A stretch of DNA of 64,000 nt. Source: Eopsaltria australis (lineage: Eukaryota > Chordata > Aves > Passeriformes > Petroicidae). The DNA lies in assembly GCA_034509425.1 (NCBI GenBank), contig JAVTVJ010000344.1:727872-791871 (forward strand). Reading direction: 5' to 3'. Below, piece by piece: positions 22,545 to 35,200 of this stretch (the first letter of the stretch is position 1; every line of letters starts with the position of its first letter). A program made the position numbers and the translations under genes. The notes under the pieces were generated by a model. The model did no database searches. It saw only the letters and a list, made by a program, of their open reading frames with translations, and was not told the DNA's origin.

Positions 22545-25500
22545 GTAAGTACGGCTTGGGTCGCCGCTCCGCGGGTCCGGGGCGAGGGCCGGGCGGTCCG
22601 GACCGCACCTCCAGCTTGCTTGCTCGGCTGGAGCTGGGGGGAGGGAGAGGAAGGCGCCCTCACAAGTTCATTCCCTCCGGGGGGCAGCGGCTCGTCCTGG
22701 CTGCCGGAGCGGCCCCCTCTACTTTTTGTTGCGTGGGCAACTTATTTGCCTTGGGAAGGGCGGCGGGGGGTCGCCGCCGGGCCAGGCACCATCAGCCGAA
22801 CCCAGCACCCGGAATGGGGCTGGCTGTGCCTCCGCGGCGGGGGTCGGCGGGGAGGAGCCGGCACGCCCCGCGTTCGTGTAGACGGTGGCGGCAGGAGCGG
22901 GTGGGTCGGAGCTGGAGTGCGGTTAACCTCGGTCCCACCGCAGATGAGGGACGGGAAGGTGGGTAACAAGTGCGCAGCGCCCCGGGGCGGGCCGGGCCGG
23001 GCCGGGCGCTCTCTCCATCCCTCCGGCCCGGCCGCGATGGGCAGCGCCGCCTCCTCTTCCCCGCGGGGCGGCCGCGCAGTTTCTGAACGTGCATCTCTCT
23101 CCCGTGCCGCCACCGCGCCAGACCCCGCACCAGGCTGCGGGCCAGCCTTTCAAATTCACCATTCCGGAGTCGCTGGACCGCATCAAAGAAGAGTTCCAGT
23201 TCCTCCAGGCGCAGTACCACAGGTGAGCACCGGCGGACCGCCCCGGGACCAGGGATGGCCGCCCCGGGACCGGGGACTGCCGCCCGGTCGCCGGGCGGGC
23301 GCGGGGGCTGCAGCGAGCGGGCGCGTCCAGGCGGTGGCGTGCGGCGTCGCGGCAGAGCCCCGCCGAGGGACCCCGACGGGGCGGCAGCGCGGGCAGCCCG
23401 GTCCGCCGCCCGGTCCGCCGCGGGGCGGGGGCTGCCGGGTGGACCGGGCGCGTACGGGGACGCAGCCCTGCCCTGTGCGGGCCCGTGCTGCCCGGGCAGC
23501 TGCGAAAGCTGAGCTGTCGAAGCTGGAGCGTTCGGCACCTCTGTGCATTTGAAAAAAATATCTAATATATTTTGGGAACCCGTATGTGGAAGGGTCATTC
23601 CAGTATATCAAGAGAAGACCTGCGCAAATTCTGTGGCAGAACGCGTTAAAGGAGGCTGCTTCTCCTGTTTGCTCATTTGTGTGTGGTGTTAATGCAAAAA
23701 TTTATGAAACGCCAGTGTCCTGTGGTTAGGAGTCAGGGAGGACGGTTAAAACACACATATATTTAGAGTACTAACACAAAGTTTACCATGGAAGCTGTGG
23801 GATATGCTCCTTGGATGCTGCTCGGCCCTTCAGAAGTTCTTTGTGGGTGTGTCCTTGCTGCTGAGGTCCTTTCAGAGATTTAGGGTACAGGTTCTTTCTG
23901 ACCCTGGGCATTAATGTTGAGCATTAATCTTCCTTAATTTTTTACTTATGTGCACCTGGAATATTTGGAGAGAAGTAAAAGCTTTACAGGTTTCCCAGTC
24001 TGAAATAGCTTGGTTTTAGTTATGCTTCCTCTTCCTTTACCTCATGATACTGTAGTCTTATAAAAATTATTAACTTGCTTAAGACATTTATTGCTTAAGA
24101 AATACAATGTAAACTCTAAACATTCGGTGTTGTAGTTGTAAGTGAAAGATACGGCTTGTGCACTAGCTGTTCCGTAGGATGCTCACACGTGTCATTAAAA
24201 AAAACCAGTTTGATAGAAAACAAATGCTGAGGCTCTCAATGGAAGTAGTCAGAATTATACCACTGTTTATGATGAGATGTGCAAGTGCTAAATGCAATTT
24301 ATTTTTCTGTATGAAAACAAAAATGGAAAAGAAGCATGCCAGTAAATGATAGTCAGAATTGCCAGTTTTCAAGCACTGGGCAAGGCAACATTTGCTAGAA
24401 TGTATTTAAGGTAAGAATTATACTCAAGTTGTAATTGTAAATGTGAGTGATGTTACTTGGCATTCATTTACTAAATAGTGTACAGAAATAAATGCCTCTA
24501 TTTTATCTTTTTTACTCCTGAGAAGTACTTCAGGGAAATTCAGATCGTAGTGTAACTTGTGAGTTGTAGCTCTTAATAGCAGCTCTTTGTCAAAGTATAA
24601 AGAATAGGTATGTTTAGGTTCTGTAGACAGCTCAGACCTCATACAGCACCCATGAAAGGTTCTTTAAATTTCTTCTTTGGCCTTTTTATTTGAACGATGA
24701 ATTAAGTCTTTCTATAACGCAAGTTAGTTTATGAGGTTTTTTAATTAGCAGCTTCTGTCAAAATACAGATAGAGTGGGTAAATATCAAAAAAAATGGCAT
24801 GTTACATTAAAGCATGATCTATTTTGTAGCCTTAAATTGGAATGTGAGAAACTGGCAAGCGAAAAGACGGAAATGCAGAGGCATTATGTGATGGTAAGTA
24901 TATTTGGTTTTATCTTTATTTCAGTAAGTATCTCATAATGCAACGTAAGTCAGCATAAGAAAATAATGTATGCTCATTTATTTGCAGTACTATGAAATGT
25001 CGTATGGATTAAACATTGAAATGCATAAACAGGTAAGACATTTTGTTTTCTAAGTCACAAAATCTGCAATCTGTTTGGTGCATTTAAATGTTGCTGTGCT
25101 GTTTATGCTCAGATGACTGTATAGTGTCTGAGTCCGTAGCCTGATTTGTAGCCTGATTAGTAGACCTTTGCTTACCTCCTGTCAGAAGAGGTGTAGATTA
25201 GATTAAGCAGCAGTGCCTTTTTGATATTGGTTCTGGACGACTTCAGCATAAATAGGAATGGTTTCGTATCTGTGGCTTTAAAAAGACAATTCAGTTCTTT
25301 ACAAGTTTGAGGTTTTTTGGGTTGGGTATTTTTGTTTGTTTGTTTTGTTACTGATAGAGGCTCTGACATGTAGAACTGATCCTGTGTCTGTGTAGCATAT
25401 GTAGTCATAGTTACTCAAATCCCTCCCTTATGAAGGTATGAAGAGATTAGTGACTTGGAAAGCTCTGGTTATGACTATGAGTTTGCAAGTTCCCATAAAA

Positions 25501-26203
25501 TTCACACTTATGGCCACTATAATGGTGAATAAAAAGAGTATTGAACTGGAACAAGACACTAAGGACCTCATAAGAGAAGAAAAGCTAAATGATTGCACAG
25601 CCCAGAGGACCCTCAATTGAGTAGTCATTGTCTGCCAAATAAAGCATTAATGGCAGGGTGTAAGTATTCTGTAGATATGCTGACATTCACTTTTTCATCA
25701 AGATGCTAGTACAATAAGTCTTTCAGAAATCGATGGCCTCTTAAAAAAATTATCATTAGATGAAGTTGCACAGTTGGACACATTTCAAAGTGCAACAATA
25801 CAATTCTTTCTTGATGTGTATGTGCTATTTCATCTAAAACTCTTGTTTCATTAAATTAAAGAGCATGGCTGACCGGCTAGGGCACAGCGAAGAAATTGAT
25901 TAGTTCAGGCTTCAGATCTTCAGTATATTCAAAGACATTCATTAAGCAAGTGAATTATGGAGTTGAATTTTGCTTTTGTAACTCTGAACTCTTTGAATTT
26001 TTTTTGTTGTCTGTTTTGTTTTCCCCTAAAAATATCATACTTGGTAAGGTGGCATTTTAATTCCTTGATAGCTTTTTATCTGCAAATCTGGGTAGGTATT
26101 CTTTAGGGTTTTGGAGGTATGCTTGTTTCAATTCAAAATGCCATTAAAAGGAGTAATTTTATGATAACCTCTTTTTTTTCTTTTTTTGGTTTTTTTTTTG
26201 TTT

Positions 26204-26262
<59 letters not shown>

Positions 26263-29200
26263 TTTTTGTTTTTAAATAATGCACCAAATAACCAGATGGA
26301 ACAGCAAACTTAGTGTTTGACTTGATTCTGTACTGTAGCTTAACTGATTTTCATGTGGCTTGTGTTTTAGAAGAATGTCAGATTTTCTGTGAGGTGGCTT
26401 TTCATAGCTTTGTGATTTCTGAGATTCTTTTTCTTGTGTTTTTTCTCTTCAACAACTTCTTGGCATCCTGTAACCTGTGAGGAAAACAATATCTGTATAG
26501 GAAGCTCATTTGCTGCAAAATGGATGTTACTTTCAGGGGATCTTTGAAGAGAACGTGTGATTTCAGTTACTGTACTAGGAATTAGCTTTAGATAAAATTA
26601 ATTAAACCCACAGGATTGAAGTGTATGAGAACTAAGGTTTCCACTTTGACCTTAACATATGTAAAAAGATTTAATGTGCTGTATGTATGGCAGTTAGAAT
26701 TATATACCCAGTAGGCAGTGATACTTCAGAAGCTTTTAAGATTTATGACAGAGCATTATATCTGTGTTAGTTGTAGCTGGGAAGAGCAGTGCACGCTTGC
26801 TCTGTGCATGCTTTTGAAGGCATAAATACATTTCTCTGGATGTGAGTCTCAGATACTATGCTTTTATATATTAAGTAATTCTAATTTCTGGTAACAGTAG
26901 CACCTTCATGTTAAAGGCTATTGATTTAGATGCCTGCTGTGAGGATGCCAAATGGTGTTGCAGTTCAGTATGTAGGTGGCCTTAGATTATAGGAAGCAAA
27001 AAAAAAAAAAAAAAGCCTAACAATGACATTCTTCTGAATTTCCACTGCTAACGATAAGTTCTGAGGAGGCTTTTGACAGATAGTAATCATAATTCTTATT
27101 AACTGGTGACGTCTACACCCAAGGGTGTAGCCAGGCTCAAATTGATGCTTTTTGCTGGCTGATCACCAGCATGGCCTAAGTGCTCATTATGTTGTAGAAA
27201 GGGCCTTTGGAGCTCTCATTACGTTTGACAGGAATTCTCTCTAGGGGGAAACTGGGCATTAGCTAGACTCCTGACAGGCTGAAATTATTCCTGCTTTATG
27301 GCTTATAACCAAATGCTAGCAAGGCATCATCAGGGGACACGAAAAATTGTCGTTTCTGACAACATCTTTGTTACTGGAAAATGCAGTGATGGGGAAACTT
27401 TCCAGTGAAAAAGCTTTAACATTTTTAAGGTCTTCCTCCTGTTTGGATGCTGTACTTGCTCTGTGTGAAACTTCAGGCTGCTTGGGCTGCTTTTTGAAAA
27501 ACAAAATTACTCTGCAGCAGAGCTTATTTATGGAGTGTGCTGTGTACATCACTGTTAAGGTACAGTCACTTAGATAAAATGAAGTATTTACAGTTAGTCT
27601 GCATGTAAATGAGTTTGAGTTCTTGTACTGATGGATTTGTGTCAGCAGTTCTGTCTTCATTTAATTTAGTAATCTGTTATAATTTAGCTAAAATAAAGTT
27701 AGTCAAGACTTGAATGTTATTATAAACGGACTAAACTGAGGTGAACTTTGCATACACAAACAGCTGTACTAGCAGAGCTTTTCACTTGAATATGTTACAT
27801 TTAAGTCCAGAAATGGCAATGGTAAAGCCCTCATAAATCTAGCTTTGGCCCTTTACAGTGTTTAACTGCATTATGTGTTTTTAAATGAAGGCACTGCAGC
27901 ATATCAACCTGCTGGCTGAATAGGGGTCAGGAAATAATCTTTTTGACACATTTGTGTCTGGTTTAGATTTGGTTTTGTTTGTTTCCTTTTTTTTTTCTGC
28001 ACAGTTTTTTAAACTTCTTTAATTTAAGAATTCCAAAGATATTTTCATAAGAGCATGATTTATGTAGACACTTACACCGTGTTCTTAGAAATTATTTTAA
28101 GGTGAATAGTTGCTGACCAAGTTTTGCATTCCTGAAACAGAAACAACCACCTGAGGATTTGTTTAGGTGGATGTAGGTAGATTTAGATGTTGTTTTCATA
28201 TGTGTCAAGACAGAATGAATAAGAACATTGTGTGGTCTTAAGTTTCTTTTCTGTTATACTGTCCAAGTGAGATTTTCCCCAGTGTGACATCTGTGGCTGG
28301 CAAAGCAGATGAATCAACTGCTAGTGCCAAGATGAAGAGTTGGTTGGGTGTTAAAAATCGTGCTGTACTTAGAGTTGCTGGTCTTGGCTCCTAGGGCACC
28401 ACGTCTTTATTTTCACCAGCTCTGCTTGTCATCTTCTGTCATAAGTCAGAAGATAAGGTTTTCTGTGCATTTAATGTCTAGATTGGTTAGGTGCAAGGTT
28501 ATCTTTTGTTCATTGGCAGGCAGCCAAAGGAAAAAAAATTGTCACTTATGAACCAAGTGCTAGACATATAAACTGCTACAGTGTCTGGGTTTCTGCTACC
28601 TCAACAGTTATGGCAAGGTTTCCTTCTCTTTGGGTGGGTCTTCTGTTCTCTGTGACCTGCCTGGAGGCAGACCTGTCATTCAGTAGCTTGCCTGTTGTAG
28701 ACAAGTATACAAACTCCAAAGCTGCATTGTGTCAACCAGCTGTACAGGAGTTACATGTCCATTTTATCCTGGACTGTTCTGTGGAATCATTTCTAATGCT
28801 TTACGACAAAGGACAAAGTCTTCTAATGATATCTCATTAGAACATCAGTCTTCAGGAGTGCGTTAAACAGGAGGGAATTAAAGAGCTTAGTTAGCTCTCT
28901 GCAGCTCTTGAGTAGGATGACTTTGCTGTTGAAAGGGATTTAAAGAGAAATTAATTTTTTTCTTTTTTCCTGCATTTTAATTATTGGAATGAAAAACTCC
29001 TTAAGGTTTTGGTGGTGTGCAGTGACTGTTTCAAGAGCATTTTATGGTTGGCATAGCCACAAAAGAAGTGCAAAACCTGTTTTTATTTAAAAGAGGAAAT
29101 GGTAGGATTGATTATGACAGTATTTTTCTCTGAAAAAATTGTACTTACTCTACAAATACATGGTTTCTAAATGAGTACAGTTGTGTCAGCAGCCTAGCCA

Positions 29201-32200
29201 TTTCAACCACAAATAGAGTTGCCAGTTTGAAAGAGGAGAAAAGACTAGAGTAATTACCTCAACTTTCATGAGTTTTGAACCATGTTTCAAGCTCGAGGCC
29301 AGCATTATGTGAAGGAGTTATCTGACAGATTGAGGGCACTGTGAAGTACATCTCCATGTGGCTTTCACATAACCATGTTGTCAGATACCATCTATTATGT
29401 CAGGTCCACATAGAATTTAATTCAAAAGTGTGTCGCAGTGTAAAAACTGTACATCCGTTAAATAGTGCCTGGTCATCTCTCATTTTACACTTAGTCTACC
29501 AGATTTCGGGTTCCTCACAGAGCTGGAGAGAGGAACACTATTCCCACCAGCTACATTGTTAAACTTCCCTTGCACTGCTGGGGCTTGCATTGCCAGATAT
29601 CTGTTGATACTTTGTGTATCTCTTCAGTTGGAGGGAAGGAAAAAAAGTCACTTTCAGGGTAGGGGGAAGAGTGAGGGGGAGGATGCTTTGTGAATTTGCA
29701 ATATCCTTTCGTCGCAACAGATTCTGTGGGGAAAGCTTAATGGTTTTCCTCCTTCTGCTGGTTGTTAGACCAAATCAAGCTGAGCATTTGCATTGCCTTT
29801 CGTCCCTCTCTGCTTAAGTGTTTGTAGCAAAGTGCTGAAATTGCAGTGTCTCCTGTGCAAAATGGAAAACTAGGATCCTTTAGGCTTGAGAGGTCACCAC
29901 TAGCATACAGTAAAAGCCTTTAAAACTAATTTTGGGTCAACTGGTACTTATCAGAAGACTGCACAGTACCTACTTTAAAAATTATAGCAGCTTTGAATGG
30001 AACTAAAGAAATTACTTTTCCACTTGGGGTCAGATTTAGGGATATCTAATGGCAATTATATCTAACACTACTGTTGTCACCTTCTGCATCACACTTCTTA
30101 GTTGGGTGCTTGAGCGTAGGTATTTGAGCAATAGTTGCTTACATAGTTCCTCTCAGAAAGGAGAAAAACAAAGGCAGTGAGAATTCATTATTTTGTCAGC
30201 ATTTAATTGTCAAAACATCTAGTTTAACAGATTACTTGATTATTTGAAGGCTATGGCTTTTAAAGGTCCTGCAAGTTGGTCACATAGTCAAGCTGAATTT
30301 GCAACCTGTGTTCTGGTAAGTATCAAATTTCTGCTTAAAATAGTTTTCTGGAGGTAATATTGCGTGACATGTCGGGGCAACACTTTCTAGTGTTTGACCT
30401 GCCCTTATTGTGAAGAATTTTATCCTTCACCAAGTGGGAGTTTGCCTTTCCGCACTGGTAACCACTGTGTGCCTTTTGTTCCTCTATTGTGCACCTCTGA
30501 GAAGGAGCTGACATAGACCTCTCCATAATCACTTCTTTGTCAGTGATGAGGTCTTGTCTCCCATTAATCCTCTTCTTGAAGCTGATCAAATCTATTTCCT
30601 CCCTGTTATGATGTGTGCTCTGATTGCCCGATCGTCTTACTGGTGACACTTAGAGACTAGGTTAGCAACATCTTTCTTCTTGCCAAACAAGGGGAACAGA
30701 AAGGGGAATTATTTCAATCAGCCAGTTGGTTACAGTCATTCTCCTGTGTCCTCACATGAGGTGTAGCCTTCATCAGCACATGTGTGGGGCTGATACATAT
30801 TCAACTTGTTCTCCAGAGCCCTCCTCTACAAAACTGCTTTCTAGTCTGTTTCCACCATTGCTGTGCTATTGTGGGGAGAAAGTTGTCCTGATTTAGAACA
30901 ATCTGCCCACCTTTGTTTGCTTCGAACCTGGTTTCCACTGTCTTTATTTGATGGCCACTTCTTCTCAGGACAGAAGCTGTTGATCCTTAGCTGCATTTTC
31001 AATGGAGTCAAAACATTATACCTCTTGCAGCCCATCTGTGTGACTCCTTTTCAGGTTGGACAGTCCCAGCTTAAACAGTTATGTAGCTTTCTTTGATCAC
31101 TTTCCTTGCTTTTCACTCAACCTTTTTAATTTTTAATGTAGCCTTTTGAAATAAGGAAACTAGATCTGCATGGAGTTCTCAGGATGCTGGTGAACCAGAG
31201 ATTTGTATTACCACCTTGTTCTGTTTTCTGGATGTTTTTTGTTTGTTTTCTTAATTTTTATTTCTTCTCCAGTAAAGTTTTCAAGGTTTTGCTTTTCACT
31301 GCCATGAAATGCTGAAGTGCTGGAGACTCCTTTGACATTTGAGTTATTGCTCATTGATGACACTTGTAAGCTCAGGAACCATAATTTTACATGGCTAGGG
31401 ATATTTATTCCTAGTGTGTTTAAATTTTGTTTATGTAGAGTTGTTTCATTGCCCATTTGCTCTTGTAAGGTCTCTTTGCAATTCTTTAGCCATTGCTCTT
31501 ACTTTCTTATGGAATAAAATAGTGTATTTCTATTTCCTTGTGGCCTTTGTATTTACTTTCTTTCTAATTCTTTTATGAAGCAAGTTTTCTTACTCACTGC
31601 TTACTGTCTTTTCCAGGCTGTGCTGCTGATCATATTAGTAGAACAGATTGCAGCAAAGGCCCCTGTGAAACTCCACCAGTGAACTGTTTCTGGCACAGTG
31701 CTGGAGGTGATTGAAAAGTGGATTAGAGCTTGCTGAAATTGAGTTTAATCTTAACTGAACTCTAGTTAAATCAGGTTAGACTTAAAAATCAGTTATTTCC
31801 TGAGGTTGTCTCTTTTAAAAAAGAAGCCCTAGTGCTGCACAAACAAACAAAAACTCCAGCAAAACAAAAATTTAAAATACTACAACCCTGTGAAATGATG
31901 TCATAAGCCTTTTTCAATTTCAATTTCACTTGAAAGTATTGTGATTATATTTCCAAGTTAGAGATTTCAATATTGTTTCCATAGGTTTATATTAATCTTG
32001 ACAGCACCAAGGTGGGCTGTTTTGGTTTTTTTGGTTTTGAATGTTGAGTCTTATTTCAGTTATTAGCAAGCCTAGTTATAAAATGCACTTTCTAGTATAA
32101 GGAAATCAGTTCCAGAAATCAATGTGTTTGTTGAGTGTCCCTGAACTTTTTTATAATGATAATACTGTGTCTAATGAGAAATTGCAGAGTGTTTAAGGTG

Positions 32201-35200
32201 AGTCTAGTCACTAATTGGGAATTGGCTAAGTTGCTCTCACCTTTTTTTTACGTTCTTCAGAACATTTGTTCTTTGTGAACAAATTAGCACTGATGATTAA
32301 ATTACAGATCAAAGTTCTTTGAGGGGTGTTAGGTTAGCTTTGTGTCAGGGCTGCCTATCTGAAAGTATTTTGTACTTCTTACATGATCTGAAAAGCTAAC
32401 TAGCGTTTTTGGCTATGTGATAACAAAACAGAGAACTGAGCTTAATTTGTGTTTTGGTTTAAGACTTCTTAGCTTGTTTGGGTTTTTGGATTTTTTTTGT
32501 CCCCCTCCCTCAGCAACATGGATGTTCTTTTTTTTTTTTTTTTTTTTCTGTTTGGTCTTTTTTTCTTTGTCTGGAAGCTTTTTGATGGTTGTGTAAACAG
32601 TTGGTCAAAGCAAGTTACTTGTAAGGTGACCAGTCACTGTATTGACAAGAACACATTCAATAGAAAACTGCATTAGGAGGCAAGCCGTTGGGATTTGCAG
32701 TAAATATATTACAGAACACAAGTGCATTGCCGATACTGCTTGTTTAGCAGTTTGCAAGGGCAATGGTAGTATGGATTTTTGAATTAGAAGGGAAGGACTG
32801 ATCTTTCTGTGTGCTGGAACATCTAGTTGATGGCTGAGGATAAAATTGATTTAGAGAACAAAATGCTGCCATCTCTATTTGTGCCGTTTTAAAGGCTTCT
32901 ATGGATTAGCAAGGAAAAACAAAGGATAGCTTTCATTTTGGAGAAGGGGAGCAAGAATGGGTATGCTTGTTCAGCTGCAACTTGATTAGATATTAAGTCT
33001 ATGAGAACCTGCTTTTGTTTGCTCAAGAAAAAGAAAGGACATCTGACAGTGGGTGGCTTTTATGATCTGAGAAAATCTGCCTACTTATGGATTTGTTTTT
33101 TAAATGTTCTAAACCTCTTGAAATGCCATGCTTTCTGCCTTAAGACATGGTGATCTCAACTTTAAGTACAGAAATTTTAATAAACCTGGGGAGAAGGAAT
33201 GAAAACTCTACATGTTTTTGAGAAAAATTACTTACAGAAATACCATATTTCTGTACTTTTTCCCCAACAGTTTCTATTTACAACAAAGTTTTTTCTTTCA
33301 TTAAAAAGAAGGTAAAACATTTATCTTTCTTTAAGGTGTAAGGGTGTAAGGTTATTCTGAATTTCTGCTGTTGTAACTTGTTGTAAGATTTGCAGCCATT
33401 ACTTTTCAGTAAACTAGGCTAGCTGTCTGTGGCCTCAAATGGTGACTATAAATTGCCAGTTCCACAAATGCAAAATTTTCAACAAGACCTATGGGAAGCT
33501 TTTAGGTTGTTTCTTCAAACTGAAATACGAGCTTTAGAATCACGTCACCAGCAGGGACCTGGTGCCTCCCTGTGTCCTCCTAGCAGGATCAGCTATACTG
33601 GTGTCATTGCTGATAGGGTGCTTGTTCTATCTGTTAGCAAAGGCTTCAACAGCAGTGGCAGCCCTCAAGCTCATCAGGTAGCAGACTGCTTTTATGTCCT
33701 CGCTGTTGAAGTGCTTCTTCAGTTACAATTTCAGTCTTTTCTGTTGTGGCTTCAGCTCTTTACTATGCATTTTCTTCACCCTGAATAAGGAGAGCAAATC
33801 ATTCCCCTGCCTTCCAGAACCATGCTGCATACCTCTGAAGTTGAGTGTTCATTCTCTGAATGGTGTTCCCCAGCTGAAGTACAGTGCAGTACTCCAGGGG
33901 AGGAAATGCCGTGCTGAGTAGCACAGAAGGTTTACTTAGCATAAGGCTTACTGCGGTGGCGGCCTTTTTTGCAACAGCCTGCTATTGACTTATGTTCAAC
34001 TTCTGATCCTCTGTGACCGAGAGATTCATTCCTAAGGCCCATTATTTCCTTTTCTTTTATGTTCCTGTCTAGGCATGCTATGGGCCTTTATCCCTGTCCT
34101 TTTTACTTTTCAGTCCATTTTTCCATTCACTGTAAAGTGAGTTCTGAAGCTATTCTCCAGCATATTCTGTCTTTCTCAGCTTGAAACTCTCTGCAAATTG
34201 AGGATTAGGGTAAATGAAGAGATCTTTATGCTTGTTAGTGGGAAATACTAAAAAATACTGGACTTATCATGAATGCAGAACTTCTTAGTTTCAAAAAAAA
34301 AAACCCAATTTTATCCATACATGGTTTGATAATCAAGCAGTTTTGTCCTTGTTCCCATGAAGTTTTTGTTGTACTGCTAGTGTTGTTCCTAATAATGCTA
34401 TGACTGTCGGATTCTTAGCAAAGATGTTAACATCATCTGCCTCTCTTCTCTGTAATTACTTTACCTTTTTGGACTTCGCATAATTCTGATGTTTTCTGCT
34501 GAAAAATATTTCTGAGCTGTGCTTTTTATCTGTTTCACTTAAAATTTTGTGGATAAGAGGTTTTTTTAATGCCTAAAGTTAAGTAATTAAGCTGGAGTTC
34601 TTTGCTCTTTCATTTGCTGTGTTTTGTTAGGCACTGTCCTTTCGTCGTTTCTGCAAGGTGTCCACTAGCTGCTCAGTCTTCATTAATGTGCTTTTTGTCT
34701 TTCATCAGGCTTAGTTGATATGAAGATATTTTACTTGGAATTCTCTCTCACCTTTCTTTGCTGTTTAAGCTGCAGTGTTGACCTTACACAACTAGTAATT
34801 CATAATAAATTATTTGTAATGATTCTAATGTAGTTAAGATGCATGCAAAAAAACATGGACTTTTTGGACTTCCTGCTGTCCCTTGACCATATCTTCCCTT
34901 TTCTAAATGAGGGGATCAAACCTGGCTATTATAATCTGTAAGTAGAAGCTTTTCTTCACCTGTTTCTTACTACGGGCATATATATGCTCTTGTGCTGTAT
35001 ATGTTTATACCACCTCGCTGGATTTAGTTTCCACTTCATGTTTGCTTTCCTGTTTGTGTGGAGTCAGTGAAGAATCTGGGATTTAGTCTCTTGTCATGAT
35101 TCCATCCTTCCTGTTTTCCCTCTCTCCCTTCCGCCTCCAGATCTATTAACTGTCATCCATGTCCTTAATATTGTTTCAAAAAGAAGATGTCTCTCCATAA

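Larger units (their letters stand above)
20340..23520. promoter_or_regulatory. TLE1: CpG island containing the TLE1 promoter
   Basis: GC content rises abruptly near 20340 from AT-rich flank and falls again near 23520, with very dense CpG throughout. The island holds a minisatellite, three inverted CCAAT boxes, GC boxes (GGGCGGGG-like, for example near 21150), exon 1 and exon 2. There is no TATA box near the CCAAT cluster. The transcription start is inferred at about 21170-21220, some 60-100 bp downstream of the last CCAAT box, which would give a leader of about 1.3 kb; that position is not proven. Long open frames on both strands here reflect GC-rich, stop-poor sequence and are not genes. Confidence 0.88.

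Noticed and set aside
22403..23598. Open frames of 123-343 codons around exons 1 and 2
   Set aside because: The 343-codon frame is just exon 1 read on into intron 1; the others are GC-rich shadows. Exon 1 ends at 22544 by a consensus donor.
26119..26313. Phe-rich open frame
   Set aside because: Poly-T translated as poly-Phe.
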